DNA of 64,000 bases from Ustilago trichophora. Taxonomy: Eukaryota; Basidiomycota; Ustilaginomycetes; Ustilaginales; Ustilaginaceae. The position numbers and the translations under genes were made by a program. Numbering within the stretch: position 1 is the stretch's first letter; every line of letters begins with the position of its first letter. The notes under the pieces are model-generated. The model was not told the DNA's origin, did no database searches, and saw nothing but the letters and a program-made list of their open reading frames with translations. Location of the stretch: positions 2,150,802 through 2,214,801 of the forward strand of contig OOIN01000003.1 of NCBI GenBank assembly GCA_900323505.1. The letters are read 5' to 3'. Shown piece by piece: positions 10,349-22,014 of the stretch.

Positions 10349-11854
10349 GATGTTTGGCTCCGGCATCTTTACTCTCTTATTTTTGGCATCCAGTTGCCAA
10401 TCAGGCGACTGTGTTTGCGTCCAACAGCGTTTTGTTGATCGGAACGGCTTCGCTTAGGAACCGACAAGCACGGAATGCGCTTGCGGGTCTCAGGAAGACA
10501 GGAAACCGTGGCGACCGAATACAGGAGCCACTACCTGTTTGTCGAGAGCGTAAGAGCGAGAGCCGCGGGTGTGTACAAATCTTGGGGCAGGCAGCGGATT
10601 CACGCGCTCGCAGTCTAACGCTTTTTTTCCTTTTTTTTTTTTTTTTTTGGACATCCAATCCTGCCCACTGATGACTCTCTTGTGCATCACACGGACACGG
10701 TTGTACACCAACAGTGCAACCATCGTCGCTTGACATTCTTGTTGATTGTACCCCTTCAACGGTCAAGGTTGAGGAGTTACCTGAGGCGTCGAAACGGTCT
10801 TTGGCAGCAAAGGTGTGGCTCCAGGCGCCGAGGTTGTGCAACTCTGAGCAGATGTCAGACAGAGTCTAATCAATCTGTCTGGTCAACATGGCAACGACAC
10901 CTGAGCCGGGATCTACAGGTTACCGCCCAAGCGGATTAAGCATGAGCCTCTGTGTGCTAGTCCTGCGCGAAAAAGCGGTTGAAAGGGCTCTCGGTGCTCA
11001 ATTTTGTGACTGCAATCCAACGACATCTCTATGCTTGAACGTACGCCTCATGAGACACCGCAACTTCAGCAGCCGCTGACTCCGCCTTCTGCTGCCGCCA
11101 CAAAAATGTATTACGTGAGGCTCTTTGACCATTCATTAACAACAAGCAGGAGTTCAAGCGACAAGCCTTCCTTTCTTCTTACGCCGCAACGTCTGCCCTG
11201 CGAGTGCACACTTTCCTAATGTACCTCGCTGTCAACCCCCCGTGCATTCATATGGCGTCCGGTGTGGCTAATCTCCTCCCTCTCCTGGTGCTGTCATATG
11301 ATGGAGTTTTCATCACGGGCTTCTCACAACTTCACTTGTGTAACAGCAAGTTCGGACGAATTTGTAGGTAGTCCCAGATGCAAGACTGTGTGTCGTATGC
11401 AACCTCTCTACAATGCTGGGAAACGATTCCGCGTCCAAGATTCCCCCGCACTTTTTCCAGCCGCAACGCTGTGTGACAGACTCCGACAAGCCCTCTTGCG
11501 TTCAAAGTGCTGCTCGCCCGCACGGTCCTGCGATGCGACAGCTTCAGGTTACCGCCCTTCCTTCCCTTCCTTCGCTTCTGCACAGATTCACCTTCCCCGC
11601 GTCCTTGATGCGCAGCCTGGGGCTGATTCGTAAATGCTTCCCTGCTGCTCCCTCTCGCGGGATCCGCTTCTACATCCTTGCGCCATTACTACAGAGCGAT
11701 CAAAACCATCCCTGCAACCTTCCTCCCTCACCTACATTCACCTTTATCTCCCTACATACATCCTCACCTTCCTACCACGTCTTCCCGATCTCACCTCCCC
11801 TGCACAGCATCATCGCATCATCGACATCCACAGTCATTAGACATCCACGGCATC
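10349..11854. other. Gene-free region upstream of the alcohol oxidase gene
   Basis: Contains an 18-base T tract (10631-10648) and no recognisable protein or RNA gene. The last 200 bp or so before 11855 are C/T-rich (CCTTCCTCCCTCACC-like), typical of a fungal promoter and 5' leader. Confidence 0.6.
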
Positions 11855-14173
11855 ATGTCGGTCGCAACAACTGGGACCATTCCTATGCCCAAGGTCGTCA
11901 AGGCAGAGGATTACTGGACCGCTGCTCAGCGAGAAGCCTTTCTCGCCTTTGCCGACGCTATCGTTCCCGAACTCGACGGCGCTGAGGCTGCAGACGTCCT
12001 TTCTCACCTGCCAGCAGAAGCCACCGACCGCCAGCGAGAACTCGCCCCTCGTTTCGCCAAAGACGGCTTCAAGTCGACGCCTCGTCTGCTCGACTGCGCC
12101 GCTCAGCAGGTCAAAGCTTCCCTCTCGTCCAAGGTCGCTGGTGACATCAACTTCTTCCTCACCCTCCTCTCCACCCGTCCTGGAACTTTGGCTCTCACCG
12201 GATACGTCGGTCCTTTTGCCCAGCTCGACCGCGCCACCCGAGAGAAGATCATCTTTGGCTGGTTCACCTCTCGCCTCACCCTTTTCCGCAAGGCATCTGC
12301 CGGTCTCAAAGGTATCACCCTTCTCGTTTACTACCGTAACCACCAGCCTGCTTGGGAGGCCATCGGATACCCAGATGGTCGACCTGACGACTGGACCCGC
12401 CCTGCACAGGGCGGTGAGGCAAAGCCTGCCATTCCCGTCTATGATTACAAGTTCGAAAACGAAAAGATCGCCGCTCAGCCCTCTGGCTCTGAGATTATTG
12501 TCGACACCGAAGTGCTTGTCATTGGCTCTGGATCCGGTGGCGGTGTCGCCGGAAGCTACCTCGCTCAGCGAGGCGTGCGTACCCTGATCGTCGACAAGGG
12601 TATCTACCTTCACCCTGATAAAGTGGTTGGTCGCGAGGACCAGGGTTACGGCCTGCTTTACGAAGGCGAAGGCATCATGCCCTCCGAGGATGGCTCGATC
12701 AACATTCTTGCTGGTTCCACTTTCGGTGGAGGCTCGTCCATCAACTGGTCTGCCTCGCTCAAGCCTCGCCACTTTGTGCGTAGAACCTGGGCCGAAAAGT
12801 TTGGAGTGCCTTACTACAACAGCCCGTTCTTCACCTCGGACCTCAATGCCGTCTGCACCCGCATGGGCGTGGCTGTTGCTCCCATTCGCCACAACGTCGG
12901 CAACTCGCTTCTTGCCCTTGGAGCACAGCGTGCCGGTCATCCCGTTGAGCCTGTTCCACAGAACAGCGGAGGACACACCCACTATTGTGGAAAGTGCCAG
13001 CTTGGCTGTATTTCCGGACACAAACAGGGTGGTGTCGTCTCATGGCTCAAGGACGCCGCCGAAGCTGGTGCCGCCTTCATGACCAACTGCTACGTCGAGC
13101 GTATCCTCTTCGACAACAAGAAGCGCGCCATTGGTGCTCTCGCAATCGTGGACGGACGCAAAGTCAAGATCCTCGCTGCCAAGGGTGTTGTGGTCTCGTC
13201 TGGTTCGCTCCAGACGCCTGCCTTGCTCCTCCGTTCGCCCGAGCTCAAGGCCAACAAGATGATTGGCCAGACGCTTCGTCTCCACCCCGCCACCGTTGTA
13301 ACCGGATACTACAACTTCCCCATCAAACCTTGGGAGGGTGGATTGCTGACCATGGTGGACAATTCTGCCGAGATGGTCGACAAGGACGGCTGGGGATGCA
13401 AGATCGAGGTGATTGCCTCGTCGCCATCGATCCACGCCGCCTTCGCCAACTTCTCGAGCGCCAAGGAACACAAGGCACGCATGCTTCGCTACAGCCACAG
13501 CTATACCATGGTCATCATCTGCCGTGACCGTGACAGCGGTCGCATCGTTCTTGACGAAAAGGGACAAGCGCGTGTCGAGTACACCATCTCGCCCTTCGAC
13601 CAGCGCACGTTGCTCCAGGGTATCCTCCGTGGAGCGGACGCGCACCTTATGGCCGGTGCTGAGACCATCACAACCGTGCAGACCGGTGTTCCTCCTTTCG
13701 TTGCCAGCTCGCTTAGTGCTACCAAGGCGCCAACCTCGGGCGCTCCTGCTGCTCCGTCGCCTCCTGCTGACAACATCTATACCGAGACCACCCAGGTGCC
13801 AGCCACATGGACCCCGGTCGAGACAGTGCCTCGTGATCTCAACGACCCTGCCTACAAGGAATGGCAGAAGAAGATCCTTACCACTGGCGCTGCACCTTAC
13901 ACTCTTTCCATCGGTTCGGCGCACCAGATGGCCTCGTGCCGCATGGGAGCCAATCCTAAGATCTCGGCTCTCGATCCTGAGGGACGTGTTTGGGGAGCAA
14001 AGAATTTGTGGGTCGCCGATGCTTCCGCCATGCCCGAGTCCAGCGGTGTCAACCCCATGATCACCACTATGGCCACCGCCCGTGGTGTCGCTCGCAACGT
14101 CGCCCGCGACATTGGCGCTGTCGAACCACTCCACCTCCGCTCCGAGGATGCTGGCCACCAAGCCCGCTTGTAA
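11855..14173 (+). CDS. Long-chain fatty alcohol oxidase (GMC oxidoreductase), probably peroxisomal
   Basis: Oxidises long-chain fatty alcohols to aldehydes with O2, using FAD, in omega-oxidation and alkane or wax use (family knowledge). It is 772 aa, single exon, near the usual size for eukaryotic FAO proteins (about 700-750). The N-terminal domain (MPKVVKAEDYWTAAQREAFLAFADAIVPE) is typical of FAO. The Rossmann FAD motif is VLVIGSGSGGGVAGSYLAQR; GGGSSINWSASLKP is the GMC substrate-side motif; the C-terminal GMC region has GSAHQMASCRMG and SGVNPMITTMATARG. The last residues are -QARL, and ARL fits the PTS1 consensus. The first ATG lies inside a longer open frame; 11855 gives the best N-terminus. 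Long antisense frames over this gene are composition shadows. Confidence 0.93.
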   Translation: MSVATTGTIPMPKVVKAEDYWTAAQREAFLAFADAIVPELDGAEAADVLSHLPAEATDRQRELAPRFAKDGFKSTPRLLDCAAQQVKASLSSKVAGDINFFLTLLSTRPGTLALTGYVGPFAQLDRATREKIIFGWFTSRLTLFRKASAGLKGITLLVYYRNHQPAWEAIGYPDGRPDDWTRPAQGGEAKPAIPVYDYKFENEKIAAQPSGSEIIVDTEVLVIGSGSGGGVAGSYLAQRGVRTLIVDKGIYLHPDKVVGREDQGYGLLYEGEGIMPSEDGSINILAGSTFGGGSSINWSASLKPRHFVRRTWAEKFGVPYYNSPFFTSDLNAVCTRMGVAVAPIRHNVGNSLLALGAQRAGHPVEPVPQNSGGHTHYCGKCQLGCISGHKQGGVVSWLKDAAEAGAAFMTNCYVERILFDNKKRAIGALAIVDGRKVKILAAKGVVVSSGSLQTPALLLRSPELKANKMIGQTLRLHPATVVTGYYNFPIKPWEGGLLTMVDNSAEMVDKDGWGCKIEVIASSPSIHAAFANFSSAKEHKARMLRYSHSYTMVIICRDRDSGRIVLDEKGQARVEYTISPFDQRTLLQGILRGADAHLMAGAETITTVQTGVPPFVASSLSATKAPTSGAPAAPSPPADNIYTETTQVPATWTPVETVPRDLNDPAYKEWQKKILTTGAAPYTLSIGSAHQMASCRMGANPKISALDPEGRVWGAKNLWVADASAMPESSGVNPMITTMATARGVARNVARDIGAVEPLHLRSEDAGHQARL

Positions 14174-14658
14174 ATAGATACCACTGTGCGATGCCTCCAA
14201 TACATGATTCCCAGTTTGTAGCCTCGTTTGCCTTTCACCGTTCAAAGCACAATCTGCTTGCCCAACTGGCCGACAAGATTGATCTGCTCACATGACTTGG
14301 CAACTGTGACGATCGACTGGTTGGCCGTTGCCACTCACCATACCCTTTGACATGGTGAGGAGAGCTCGGCCTGTGTAATTGATGACGATGTCAGCTCCAC
14401 AGCTAGGTTCAGTCAAGTTACAGTTGGTGCCCATGTGCCTTGCAGTGGTTGACTTTGGGATCTCTTCGACACAGCCTTGCCACCAAAGTTAAGGAAACAA
14501 ATCACAAGATCTGACCTCATGAAAGGGGAAAAAAAGGGTTGATTGGGTATCTGAGGTGACGCATTGCAATCAGTAAAGCTAGAACGGGAAGATAAGAGAC
14601 TAATGAGCCATAGAAGAACGTGCGGAGGGAAAGGAGGATACTAAGATGATGGTGAACC
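14174..14658. other. Convergent intergenic region
   Basis: This 485-bp stretch separates the 3' ends of the alcohol oxidase (+) and the SAC N-terminal gene (-). No gene is recognised. It is too short to hold the missing C-terminal half of the SAC domain, and none of its frames resembles it. Confidence 0.7.
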
Positions 14659-17163
14659 TCATGAGATAGGGGCACCGGTGGGAGCCGCCGCGGATCCGAC
14701 CTTGATGCCGAGCTTGGCGAGCTGACCCGTCAGCACATGTCGAGCAAAAGCGGACTGTACGACGTTGGTTCTGTCCAAGCAATCCAAGCACGACACCCTA
14801 AACACACCAGTCTGCCTGCTCAGTAACTCGACTCTGTCTGTGTTGCCTTCGTCGACCGTGCGGTGGTGGTAGTATTTCATCTCGCCTAGCGTCTGCTCCA
14901 TCTGACCGATCAGCTTAGCGACGTTTTCGAACTTCATACCAGAACATTCTTTGTGGAAGTCGAAGTCAACGTAATGCAGCTTCTTCCGGTCCCACGTCTT
15001 TCCGCTGTCCTTGGCCGCGTCCTCTGTTCGGAGTTTCTCGACAGCCTCGCGGTAAGCCTTAGAGATGCAGCCTTCCTTGCCACCTTGTTCGGCGAGGTTG
15101 ACGCAGGTGATGGAGCCGTATCTGTCGACCTGAACGGAAAAGTGCTTGCGACAGGCTTCGATGTTCTCGGCATCGGTGCGTTCGAGCACAGGCGGAGGTT
15201 TGAGCGAGAACGGGCTCTGCGACCAATACAGTGGAATAGATCCTCGGATCTGTACGAAGGACAAGACGTCTCCCACCAAGCTGGGAGCAGATTTGGGCGA
15301 GGGCAGGCTGCGAAGGACGTAGATGATCTGCTCGGTCTCGACAAAGTTGGCGACGTGACCAGATTCGTTGATGCCTCGACGTTGGTATCGCAAGCCAGCT
15401 CGTTCTTTTGATCGTCGTGAAATGACCATCATCTGACATCGTAACACTGCATCGGTATTGTCGGCTTCAGATGAAGCGTCGTCATCTTTGCTGACCTCAT
15501 CGATAGGTTGTATAGGCAGATTGACAGTCTGCAAATAGCCTTGCATGACGGGTAGAATGTAAGCGTGCAGGCCGGCGTGGATGAGATCCTTCGACATGTG
15601 CTCGTTGTGCCAAAAACGACGATCGGCCCTCCTCCACAGCGGAAGGTTCGGATAGGGCTCAGCAAGCAAGGGAAAGGTGGCCGGCTGTCGCGAGTCCGAG
15701 TCCGAGAGCTGTGAATTACGGGCTTGGTGTGTAGACTGCGAATCAGATCGCAAGCGAGGACTCGAATCGGATCTTGGGTTGCTCTCAAGCGCGCGTCTCT
15801 TGTTCTCCAGCGAGGTGGTGAGGTCAAAGTCGTGACTATACCAGAATTCGCCGCGAGCCCAGTATTTCGCCGTCTCCCTGACGGCTTTGTCTTCGAGCTC
15901 GGCCTGCTTGGCAGCATGCCATTGCTCTTCAGGCGTCGCAGTGACAGCAGCAGAGTCGGTCGCGGTCGTAGGCTCCTGGATCTCGACCGTTGAGCGAGGA
16001 GGGCCCGGCGCGGGAAGTTCAACAGCGTCTGTCGACGCTTCCGAGGCGTCGGCTATCTGTGACTGCGCAAAAGCGTCTTCAGAGATGGTCTCGATGCGTC
16101 CATCAGAAACAGCTCTGGCAGCACGAGTCAGCCACGGCCTGGATTTAGGCATGCGAAGTGTATCAGAACGCTGCGAAGTGGAGAGAGTAGAGAAAAATGG
16201 TTCCTTTGGGATGGCAGCTGGTGTCTCGACGTCGTCGTAGTCGGATTCGGAAGATTCACTCTCGCTTGCAGAGCTACTGTCAGAGGTGGAGTCTTGGTCG
16301 ATGGAGGAGTCGGCAGGCTGTGGGGCGGAAGGTGTGCTGATGGACACACCGCCCTGCTTGGCTATCTGGGCACGGATGGCCTGTGACGCTTCCTCTTGGA
16401 GCAGCGGGATGGCAAGCACACCGGTACAGCAATAGATGGGGCGAGTGTCGTGGAAATAGTGTCCAATCAGCTTGGAGCTGGTAATGACAAAGAGGTAGCT
16501 GCTGCTGAAAAAGCGTGAAAATCCGATGAGACCAGAGCATTCGATGAATGGGTCGTCCGATGATGCGCTGTCCAGGATGGATCTCCAAGCGGTAGGCTGC
16601 AAAGGTGTAATCTTTGCGTCTTTACTCCAATCGATGAGGAAGCCGACATCGAGCGAAGTGATGGGAGGAAGTGCTCCAGTAGCATTGAGCGGAGCCGTCG
16701 AGGTACTTAAAGAGGAAGCGTTGGAGGCTCCAATGGTTGCAACCTTGAAGCCGTCACCAGAGCCGAATGGACGCGAGGAAGAAGAGGTGCTTGCTGCTGC
16801 TGTTGTGCTGGCCTTGGCGTGCTGTGGAGCATATGAGTGATGATGATGATGATGATGATGATTGTGGTTGTGGCGACGCTGATGCTGCAAATGGCTAGAG
16901 CTGCGAGGGTAGATGAGAAGGCCCTTTTCGGTTGGCAAGATGCCAACACGGCGCTCTGGAAGTGGATGCGGGAAAGGTGGAACTGTCCAGGCTGCCATGG
17001 CAGAGCTGGAGCCTCTCGATTGCAGGAGCGGCCTTGAAGACATGGTCGGGGAAGATGAGGGTGACGTTGTTCTGTTTTTGGACGATGATGTGGTAGAAGC
17101 TGTGGCTGGCTTTGTCTTTTGCTGTTTAGAACCGCTCGACGAGGAGAAGATGGCTTTGAACAT
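14659..17163 (-). CDS. SAC phosphoinositide phosphatase, N-terminal part with CX5R loop (split gene, part A)
   Basis: SAC-family enzymes remove phosphates from phosphoinositides on cytosolic membrane faces. This 834-aa frame starts MFKAIFSSSSGSK. It has a low-complexity head with a poly-His tract near residue 100 and the SAC N-lobe (ECSGLIGFSRFFSSSYLFVITS; ARGEFWYSHDFDLTTSL). The core motifs follow: RRSKERAGLRYQRRG, HVANFVETEQII, FVQIRGSIPLYWSQ and the catalytic P-loop CLDCLDRTN (Cys about residue 792). It then stops about 30 residues later (...GAPIS, stop at 14659). A normal SAC domain continues with a linker and the WANN...DFTR.GKR block, which is missing here. That block is the start of another gene at 24698-26299. 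No splice donor leads out of the last codons to a nearby exon. Confidence 0.92.
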   Translation of the reverse strand: MFKAIFSSSSGSKQQKTKPATASTTSSSKNRTTSPSSSPTMSSRPLLQSRGSSSAMAAWTVPPFPHPLPERRVGILPTEKGLLIYPRSSSHLQHQRRHNHNHHHHHHHHSYAPQHAKASTTAAASTSSSSRPFGSGDGFKVATIGASNASSLSTSTAPLNATGALPPITSLDVGFLIDWSKDAKITPLQPTAWRSILDSASSDDPFIECSGLIGFSRFFSSSYLFVITSSKLIGHYFHDTRPIYCCTGVLAIPLLQEEASQAIRAQIAKQGGVSISTPSAPQPADSSIDQDSTSDSSSASESESSESDYDDVETPAAIPKEPFFSTLSTSQRSDTLRMPKSRPWLTRAARAVSDGRIETISEDAFAQSQIADASEASTDAVELPAPGPPRSTVEIQEPTTATDSAAVTATPEEQWHAAKQAELEDKAVRETAKYWARGEFWYSHDFDLTTSLENKRRALESNPRSDSSPRLRSDSQSTHQARNSQLSDSDSRQPATFPLLAEPYPNLPLWRRADRRFWHNEHMSKDLIHAGLHAYILPVMQGYLQTVNLPIQPIDEVSKDDDASSEADNTDAVLRCQMMVISRRSKERAGLRYQRRGINESGHVANFVETEQIIYVLRSLPSPKSAPSLVGDVLSFVQIRGSIPLYWSQSPFSLKPPPVLERTDAENIEACRKHFSVQVDRYGSITCVNLAEQGGKEGCISKAYREAVEKLRTEDAAKDSGKTWDRKKLHYVDFDFHKECSGMKFENVAKLIGQMEQTLGEMKYYHHRTVDEGNTDRVELLSRQTGVFRVSCLDCLDRTNVVQSAFARHVLTGQLAKLGIKVGSAAAPTGAPIS

Positions 17164-17727
17164 GGTGGCGGCGGATGAGAGTGCAGGTGTACGCTGAGAG
17201 GGCGTACAGCTTGCAAGCAAGCAAAGGTTCAGAGAAGTCTGTACGATGGGAGACGAGAAGGAGCTAAAGATAGGAGCAGGATGAGGCGAGGCTCGTGTGT
17301 CACCAAGCTGTTTAAAGTCCAGTACTCCCCCGAGATGGTGTGAGGCTAGGGGCAGAGGACATGCAATCCGCTAATCCTCACTGTCGTGCATGCATGCCAT
17401 GATGAAATGGACAATACAAAATCGCGAGTGTTGGTGTTCGAAATTTGGTACTGTATTCAATCTCGGTATCAAGCGGTCATGTCCTACGCAAAAGTAGTGG
17501 AGGCCAAAATGCACAACTGTCGAGCTTAACATCTTCAACTTTTGAATCGGCCGACCGGACCAAGTCCGATGCTCCACTTCCGAAAGCCGCTTGCTCTCGA
17601 GCCACCTTGATATACAGTACCTCGAACGTCAACTTGCTCGGCGAAGCTTCTCTCTCTCTCTCTCTCTACATAATCTTTTCCCTCATCAATCCTCCCGGAT
17701 CACGCTTTCGCAAGTATACAACCAGCC
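17164..17727. promoter_or_regulatory. Divergent intergenic region with TACTGTA/TACAGTA motifs and CT repeat
   Basis: Separates the SAC N-terminal gene (-) and the SnoaL-like gene (+). It contains TACTGTA at 17449-17455, TACAGTA at 17613-17619 and a (CT)n microsatellite near 17650-17670 close to the downstream ATG. No gene seen. Confidence 0.6.
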
Positions 17728-18338
17728 ATGGCTACTGAACACCACGAGGACAACGAGCTGCCACCAGCCGGAAACCCTGCCGAGGCATCCAACAAGGATG
17801 TCCCTCCCGCCATTGCCAAGTTTGTCGAGAATTTCTATAAGATTTCCGACACACCCGAGGTTCACGAGCAGTATGCCGACGAATACTTTATCCATGACGA
17901 GGAGAGGTTGAGCTTCCAGATTGGGCCTATGCAACCTACCAACAAGCGTGAGGGAATCGTTGCATGGAGGCAAAAGGGCTGGGAAGGCGTCACCCGACGC
18001 AAGCATGTTGTCAACGGCGTCTTCATCAGCCCCAAATGGGAGAACGAGATCATGCTCGATGGTACCGTCCAGATGGACAAGAATGGCTCCACACTCCACT
18101 TCAATTGGGCCGGAAGGATGGTGTTTGATCAGAAGAGCCTCGACCAGGGCTCTCCTAAGATCGAGACCTACAAAGTCTGGCTGGTAAGTGGCTTTGCAAC
18201 ACGATGAAGATTCGCAATTGTCTCTTGGCAGGCTTTGACTCTGCTCTTCCATATTGAGACTGACACCACTTTACTTTTATCTCGTATATCCATGCCATCC
18301 ATGCCATCCATGCCGATAACTTGCAGAGCCAGGATTAA
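17728..18338 (+). CDS. SnoaL/NTF2-like small protein
   Basis: Small cone-shaped alpha+beta fold protein of the SnoaL-like type; no reaction can be assigned. Exon 1 (17728-18183) starts MATEHHEDNELPP and contains FVENFYKISDTPEVHEQYADEYF, the typical N-terminal helix and strand of these proteins. REGIVAWRQKGWEGV, NEIMLDGTV and the C-terminal strand IETYKVWL follow. The exon ends at a GTAAGT donor. I place the acceptor at 18326 so that a short second exon encodes SQD and a stop (155 aa). An earlier acceptor near 18231 would give a longer, unrelated tail and is less likely. It lies between the two separated SAC genes and has no obvious functional link to them. Confidence 0.65.
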
Positions 18339-19596
18339 GACCAAGCAAAAGTCAAACTCAGACGCACCTAGTACAATGACCCATCAACACAAGCAGCGTG
18401 ACAAGATGCTTTCGTCGAGGCTGCTGTGGTATCAATGTGCAAGTCGACTTTGCTGGGCTTTGCCTTCGTGGAGAATCCGAGGCTGGTTGAAATTTGAGTT
18501 TCTGGTCACAAGCCAGTCTTTGTAGTGAGGCCACCGAGCTTAGTTTGATTTCGAAAATTCACCATGCACTCTATCGATCATCTCGAGAGGCCGGGCCAAG
18601 GTCACTGTCTACCAGTATACAGACCTCGGTCGATGTGGCAAGTCTAGCTCGATTACTTCATGAGCCCAAAATGACAACCAGCATAGTTCATGGTCAAACT
18701 TGTGTCTGTCGTTGGTCGAGGAAAGCCAAAGGGTGGTTGCCGGAGCAAATCAGGCTCAGAGCTAGGCAGGACCCTGATGGACAACCCCGCAAGCTACGAG
18801 CGCTCAGTGCTTGAGAATGATGGCGTGCGGGGGCTCCTTGGGCGAGTATATTTGCATAGGCGAAGCTCTTCTATCACCGAGCAGGTCGCCGAAATCTATT
18901 GAGCAGGCGAGCAACCGGATAACGCTCCTCTGCCTCTGATAACCGACCACTCGACGGCAACTTTCCGCGGTCGGACGCCGTCCGAAACATTTTTTCCCTA
19001 CTTTTTTTTTAATTTTTATTTTTCTAAAATATATCTTCTTAAGAAAAAAGAATGAGGGTGAGCTGCTGCTGTTTGCTGTCAAGAAACTCCACTTTTGCGG
19101 GGGAAGCTGTACTGTACAGTACCTGTACTGTACGGCAATAGAAGCCATCAGAGTCCGACAGACCCTCTCTACGCACAGTCAAATAAGGTAGCCGAGCCAA
19201 AAACAGCTTGGAAAAGGCTCAGGCTTGGCCATCCATTGCATGAGGCAGATGCTGAATTCTGAGAATGAGATTGTGCCTCTCCTACACGGCCCTGCATATC
19301 CTCAGAAGAATCGTCACTACAGTACTAGGGCACACGGACCACTCTCCGCGCTATCGAGTGGGACTTTGCAGAGGCATCAGAGCTGAATCCATCATTCCTC
19401 AGCCCCGGACTACACGCGCCCCCACCGGACCCTCTCCGAAAGCTGGCAACGACCACGGTAGACACAATGAGAAAACCATCTCATGTTCACACATATAAGC
19501 TAGCTAGATTGTCCCAACGACTCTTCTTCACAGCTCCACCCATTCAGTATTGTTCTCCTTTCCAACCTCGTTACCGTACACACAAGAATAGCAAAC
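18339..19596. other. Gene-free region upstream of the decarboxylase gene
   Basis: Over 1.2 kb without a recognisable gene. It has an A/T-rich patch (18990-19050), a compound palindromic TACTGTACAGTA...TACTGTA cluster at 19110-19132 and TACAGTA at 19318-19324. Confidence 0.6.
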
Positions 19597-20685
<1,089 letters not shown>

Positions 20686-20725
20686 AAAGACTCGTCTGTA
20701 CTTGTTGCGTTTCGTTGAATAAAGA

Positions 20726-21321
20726 TTAGCATTGCTCCATCATAGTGATGGCTGAATTCGAACTTGTGCTGCTTTGCGAGGTGTCGAGCATCTTTTCCAT
20801 GCAGATGGAGGAATCGACTCCGGCGTAATATCCAAAGTTGGGGATGATTCGGTATCCGTTACGTGCGTAGAAGCGCTGTGCTTCTGCAAGCTTGTCGCCA
20901 GTCTCGAGAAGCAGTCGATGGATGCCGAGGGCGAGCGATTTTTGCTCTAGAAAGACGAGCACTGCGTTTGCAGCGCCCTTACCTCGAGCTTGCTTGGTGA
21001 CAAACATCCTTTTGAGCTCGGCAGAATTCTTGTCAAGTCTTCGAAGCCCTCCGCAGCCTACCGGTTTGTGGTTCTGATAAGCTACACAGAAGCACGTCAT
21101 GTCGTCGGCCGTCGGTGGCGTGCCTGGCTCCGAGTCGACACGTTCATACAAAGCGGCGATGTCGATGCGCTGCTGCTGTCGCAGATCACAGGCATCTGGG
21201 TGATCCCAGCCCACCTCTTTGACTCTCAACGTGTCTGTCGTCAAGATCCGCCTCAGCAAAGAGTGAGAGTCAGGTCTCGCAAAAGGCTAGATTTTGACAA
21301 GTGACGAAACTTACCCTCCAT
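20726..21321 (-). CDS. GNAT-family N-acetyltransferase
   Basis: Small acetyl-CoA-dependent acetyltransferase of unknown substrate. The main frame has no ATG at its 5' end. I join a 7-nt first exon (21315-21321, ATG GAG G) through a GTAAGT...CGACAG intron (21235-21314) to exon 2 (21234-20726), giving MEDTLRVKEVGWDHPDA and 171 aa. The GNAT core is visible: beta-4 (CVAYQNHKPVGCGGLR), the acetyl-CoA loop MFVTKQARGKGAANAVL, LLLETGDKLAEAQRFYARNGY and a C-terminal strand. The Ser/Thr-rich tail is short. It ends 40 bp from the decarboxylase stop, so the two genes are convergent. Confidence 0.82.
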
Positions 21322-21765
21322 ATCGGATGCGTTCCGCGGAGCGTCCGATTCTATTAAGTATGCTAAAGTTGGAGAAGATGATGGCTGTCTAGATGCTACT
21401 ACAAGATGATGAGCATGGGCATGAGCATGAGCATGAGCATGGGGAAAGGCGAAAGCGCAACCGCGACACAAGTGTGTGTTGGAGTCATACACAAAAGTAC
21501 GGCGGGGACACACAGATGACAACTCGGCGCTTTGAACGGCATCTCAACAGCCCGGTCAATTTTTGTAGAGGTGTTACAGTACCTCATTGCACTGCGCACG
21601 CGCCTCTTTGTCAAGATCTCTTCCAATAGGTGGATTGCGATAATTAGAGCGGAATGCGGATTGCCGAGACAGTCAAGGTGTTGTGATAGGCATTTTAGCC
21701 GACAAGAGGCATCCTTTCTAGCGCACTCGCTCGACTCAGGAAGAACCTGTTTTCAAACAGAGAGA

Positions 21766-21800
<35 letters not shown>

Positions 21801-22014
21801 GAGACGCGCACACAAAATTTCGCCTGTTTGTTCTGTGATTTTTGTGTGATTTTTTGTGGAAATTGAATCCATCACGCCGCACCCGCCACAGGCGCCCCGC
21901 TGCTACGAGTGTACTGTACAGTACAGTATCTCGCAGAACCACCGTCAGTCTCATCTCTGTGGCACCTCTCTTCCGTCCTGCTTTGTCACCGTCATCTTCA
22001 AGGCATTGGACAGC
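21322..22014. promoter_or_regulatory. Divergent intergenic region (GNAT / MATE) with GA repeat and palindrome cluster
   Basis: Contains imperfect GAGCAT/GGGCAT repeats (about 21411-21440), TACAGTA at 21575-21581, a long (GA)n tract at about 21761-21796 and an overlapping TACTGTACAGTACAGTA cluster at 21912-21928. The MATE frame is open upstream through part of this region, but the ATG at 22015 is preferred. Confidence 0.6.

Noticed and set aside
11837..14245. Two long antisense reading frames (about 394 and 401 codons) opposite the alcohol oxidase gene
   Set aside because: They mirror the codon pattern of the sense gene and have no domains; a normal effect of the GC-rich third positions.
14174..14658. 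Missing SAC C-terminal exons just downstream of the N-terminal gene
   Set aside because: Under 500 bp, no frame with the WANN/DFTR motifs and no clear splice donor; the motifs are instead found at 24.7-26.3 kb.
21393..21629. Small frame with His-Glu or Ala-His dipeptide repeats upstream of the MATE gene
   Set aside because: Comes from a short imperfect GAGCAT repeat in a divergent promoter; the real first exon of the GNAT gene lies next to it.
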